A DNA stretch of 64,000 nt from Pedobacter africanus. GTDB taxonomy: Bacteria; Bacteroidota; Bacteroidia; Sphingobacteriales; Sphingobacteriaceae. This document shows positions 61,251 to 64,000 of this stretch, one piece after another; within the stretch, counting starts at the first letter, position 1, and each line of letters opens with the position of its first letter. Location: the NCBI RefSeq assembly GCF_900176535.1, contig NZ_FWXT01000001.1:124001-188000 (forward strand), given 5' to 3'. The notes below the pieces were generated by a model that did not search any database, was not told where the DNA came from, and saw nothing but the letters and a program-made list of their open reading frames with translations. The position numbers and the translations under genes are program-made.

Positions 61251-64000
61251 TTAATGTGCTTGTACGTTAAATTTATAATGGCCCGAACCAATCTCTAAAA
61301 TTCGCCGGCCTTTTTCAAAACCTAACGTTTTAATGTCGGCTTGGCCTTTTATATCACTTCCCCCTTCGGTAATTACACTGCTTTCAGTCGCAGGCAGGTA
61401 AACCGAAGCATGGGCATTTGGCGGAACAGCAACACTAAGCTCAAATCCCTGGGCCGTTTTTTTCCAGCTGCTCGAGATCATTCCATAGGGCGACCCATAA
61501 TTTCCACTGACACTGTGTAAGTCACCAACTGGTTCTGGATAGATCCGTATGTGATTAAAAGCTACGCTGCCCGGCTCCTGTCTGATCCCGGCAAGTCCGC
61601 TATAAAACCACTCCATGATATGCCCTAACATAAAATGATTATTGGAAACCGTAGGCAATGCAGCCCAGGATTCTGTAAGTGCAGTTGCTCCCTGGGCCAA
61701 CTGGTAACCATATCCGGGTACATCACTCCGGCTGTTCATGTCAAATATCACATCTGACCGACCTTCCTCTTCCAAAACCCGCAGCACATAACGGTAACCA
61801 ATATCGCCGGCCGTAAGACTGTTATTCGTGGTCCTGATGTCTTTAACCAGACGCGCTACCACTGCATCCTTATACTCAGGCTCAACCAGCTGCATATATA
61901 CCGCCATTGCATTGGCCGTCTGGCTTCCGCTGGCATATTGCATAGTCGCTTTATTAAAGAAAGCATCGTTAAACGAACGGCGTACTTCAACGGCCAGCTG
62001 CCTGTACTTTGCTGCATCTGCCGCTTTGCCCAGCATTTCAGCTATTTTCGCCATGATTTTCAGGTCGTAATAATAAATGGCCGTTCCGGTTACGCCCATG
62101 GGGGTCAGCTGGGATACTCCCGGATGCTTAGGCCCAAGATCATACCAGTCGCCAAGCCCCTGCGACAGTATATTGTTTTTTGCTTTTGTACCCAGGTAAC
62201 TGATGTAATGTTGCATCATGTCGTAATTTTCGGTCAGCGCCTGCGTTTCTCCATACCATTCATATAAATACCAGGGCAAGAGGATGCTGCTGCTGCCCCA
62301 TTCCGGCGAGTCGCGGAACATCCCGTTCCCATACTCAAACTTTACATATTCCGGAGATATTTCGGGTACCAGCCCTTCTTCGGTCTGTGAGTTCCGCATA
62401 TCCTGCAACGCCTTCTTAAACAGTGGTGCTGCATCGTAATTGTAACGTACGGAACTGCCCATCAGGTGCAACTGTTCCAGCCAGCCCAGCTTTTCGCGAT
62501 GCGGGCAATCGGTAAAAACGCTTACCATATTGCTTTTGATGCCCCAGTTCACCAACTCATTGGTTTTATTGAACAAGTCGCTGGAACTTTTAAATGAACC
62601 TGCTGTGGCCGCAGCATTACGTACATGAAATGCACTTAAATGAATCAAAAGTGCCTTACTCTGCAAATTAGGTGCGCCTTCAGGAACCCCGCCCTTCACC
62701 TGGAGGTACCTGAACCCTGTATACATGAAACGCGGCCTCCAGGTTTCCGTTCCTTCGCCTTTCAGAATATATTGAAAATAAGTTGGACTACCGGTAGGTT
62801 TCTGGTTTACAGTACCATCCTCTGTGAGCAGTTCGGCCGGACTGATCCTTATGGTATCTCCTTTTTTGCCTTTTACCCACAATTCGATAATTCCAGAGGC
62901 ATTCTGCCCAAGATCGTAAACCCATTCGCCCCCTGTAACAGACCGTATGGACCTGGGTTTAAACTGATCAAATAGTTTTACCGGTTCTGCTTTTTGTGCA
63001 CTCAGCGAGGGTCCGGCAACGGGCAAGGCCTTTTTCCAGTGTTTATCGTAAAAGCCTGGTTTATCCCAACCCTTCTGCTCCAGGCGGGCATCATAATCTT
63101 CACCGCCATAAATGCTTGAAAAAGTAATTGGGGATGCGGCCGTTTTCCAGCCTTCATCACTCACAATGTCTTCCTTGCTTCCATCAATATAGCTTATGGC
63201 CAGACGGCAGATCATTTTTGGATAACCAAAAGAAGACCTTAGTTTTTTATAGCGTCCCTTAATGGGGGGAACATAATAAAACCCATTACCCAGCATTACC
63301 CCCAGCACATTCGCTCCCCTGTTCAACTTATTTGTCAGATCAAAAGTTACATATAATGCTTCCTTATCGTATTTCGTCCATCCCGGATCAAGAAAATGGT
63401 CTTCCACTTTGGCACCGTTGCAATGCAGTTCAAAATGCCCCAGTCCGGATAAATATAAAGTTGCACTTTTAACAGCTTTGGCAACCTTAAATTCCTTGCG
63501 CAGCAAGGGCAGTACATTGGCAGCCAAAGGCTTATCCTTCCTGGTATCCAATGGCAGTATGCTGACCAAAGAATCCGGCATTTTTTCGTAAGCAATCCAT
63601 TTCGCATTTTTCCAGTCGGCCTTACTCAAAAGGCCCATTTGCCAGTTGGCCTGTTCAGACCAGGCAGACGCATTGCCTTTATTATCCCATATTTTTACCT
63701 TCCAGTAATAAGTACGGCCCGATTGCAGTGTCTTACCTTTGTAAGGCAACTGGACAGACTGACTACTGCTTACTTTTCCAGAGTCCCAGATGTTGCCGAC
63801 ATGCTTTGCGAGCACGGCCGCATCATCTGCTACCAGCACCTGGTAAGCGGTTTGTTTCACATTTCTACCTTCAGCATTGATCTTCCAGGCCAATGCTGGC
63901 GATAAAGATTCCACACCTAAAGGATTTACCCTGTATTCGCAACGCAATGCGGAAACACGCGGCTGTGCTAAAACCGGGAATGCTGCAAAAAATAAACCAA
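61251..64000 (-). CDS. secreted GH78 alpha-L-rhamnosidase, 5' end beyond window
   Basis: At least 916 residues. The open frame continues to the right edge, so the start codon is outside; the first visible residues (LFFAAFPVLAQ) are the end of a signal peptide cut before PRVSALRCEY. GH78 landmarks follow: LRCEYRVNPLGVES, WDSGKVSSSQSVQLPYKG, SGLGHFELHCNGAKVEDHFLDPGW, FTDCPHREKLGWLEQLHLMG with the catalytic-type Glu, and ALTESWAAL near the end of the barrel, then a C-terminal beta-sandwich with RIYPEPVGDL. The family frees L-rhamnose from rhamnogalacturonan. It may be the second or later gene of its operon, since the upstream sequence is not visible. Confidence 0.93.
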   Translation of the reverse strand, partial: GLFFAAFPVLAQPRVSALRCEYRVNPLGVESLSPALAWKINAEGRNVKQTAYQVLVADDAAVLAKHVGNIWDSGKVSSSQSVQLPYKGKTLQSGRTYYWKVKIWDNKGNASAWSEQANWQMGLLSKADWKNAKWIAYEKMPDSLVSILPLDTRKDKPLAANVLPLLRKEFKVAKAVKSATLYLSGLGHFELHCNGAKVEDHFLDPGWTKYDKEALYVTFDLTNKLNRGANVLGVMLGNGFYYVPPIKGRYKKLRSSFGYPKMICRLAISYIDGSKEDIVSDEGWKTAASPITFSSIYGGEDYDARLEQKGWDKPGFYDKHWKKALPVAGPSLSAQKAEPVKLFDQFKPRSIRSVTGGEWVYDLGQNASGIIELWVKGKKGDTIRISPAELLTEDGTVNQKPTGSPTYFQYILKGEGTETWRPRFMYTGFRYLQVKGGVPEGAPNLQSKALLIHLSAFHVRNAAATAGSFKSSSDLFNKTNELVNWGIKSNMVSVFTDCPHREKLGWLEQLHLMGSSVRYNYDAAPLFKKALQDMRNSQTEEGLVPEISPEYVKFEYGNGMFRDSPEWGSSSILLPWYLYEWYGETQALTENYDMMQHYISYLGTKAKNNILSQGLGDWYDLGPKHPGVSQLTPMGVTGTAIYYYDLKIMAKIAEMLGKAADAAKYRQLAVEVRRSFNDAFFNKATMQYASGSQTANAMAVYMQLVEPEYKDAVVARLVKDIRTTNNSLTAGDIGYRYVLRVLEEEGRSDVIFDMNSRSDVPGYGYQLAQGATALTESWAALPTVSNNHFMLGHIMEWFYSGLAGIRQEPGSVAFNHIRIYPEPVGDLHSVSGNYGSPYGMISSSWKKTAQGFELSVAVPPNAHASVYLPATESSVITEGGSDIKGQADIKTLGFEKGRRILEIGSGHYKFNVQAH

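Overview
The window looks like the chromosome of a Bacteroidota bacterium, most likely a Sphingobacteriaceae (Pedobacter-like) plant-glycan degrader. The signs are SusC/SusD pairs, FecR anti-sigma factors with ECF sigma factors, a giant hybrid two-component sensor, a Nudix-type AraR repressor, many secreted glycoside hydrolases and lipobox lipoproteins, and almost no Shine-Dalgarno sequences. The genus is inferred from gene content alone. No rRNA, tRNA, CRISPR array, insertion sequence or phage gene was seen, and no gap between genes exceeds about 250 bases.

Layout. (1) 1-8125, minus strand: an ECF sigma / FecR / SusC / SusD / thioredoxin-like TonB-dependent uptake locus, plus an extra ECF sigma gene without a visible FecR partner. 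(2) 8148-15693, minus: a secreted alpha/beta hydrolase, an exported DUF62 (SAM hydroxide adenosyltransferase-type) protein, a 1360-residue hybrid two-component sensor and an exported aldose 1-epimerase. (3) 15829-22227, plus: araR followed by araB-araD-araA and a sodium/sugar symporter; a 29-bp palindrome in front of araB is a strong AraR operator candidate. (4) 22329-31367: a secreted metallophosphoesterase, then a second complete sigma / FecR / SusC / SusD / TlpA locus with the same gene order as the first, and an unknown small protein. (5) 31564-33154: a secreted sulfatase on the plus strand facing a tiny Cys-rich protein. (6) 33284-64000, minus: a very large pectin-type operon.

The last region is the most interesting. 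From at least 64000 down to 36327 the genes are separated by 30 bases or less or overlap. GH105 and an alcohol dehydrogenase follow after a 95-base gap. Exported enzymes (GH78, a five-bladed propeller glycosidase, GH2, GH106, GH127, a sialate O-acetylesterase-type esterase, a DUF5703-type protein, GH105) are interleaved with cytoplasmic metabolism: a RuBisCO-like protein, a DUF1537 sugar-acid kinase, a one-cysteine Asp/Glu-racemase-fold protein, two family III CoA transferases, a MaoC hydratase, a Gfo/Idh/MocA dehydrogenase, a FucP-like permease and a BASS permease. Two solute-binding-protein-like genes with no signal peptide and no ABC permease flank the CoA-transferase pair. The hydrolase set fits rhamnogalacturonan. 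The kinase plus RuBisCO-like pair resembles the described D-apiose (3-oxo-isoapionate) pathways, so a route for a branched or acidic sugar of rhamnogalacturonan II is a reasonable but unproven reading. The CoA transferase / SBP-like / MaoC module is not one I recognise as a described pathway.
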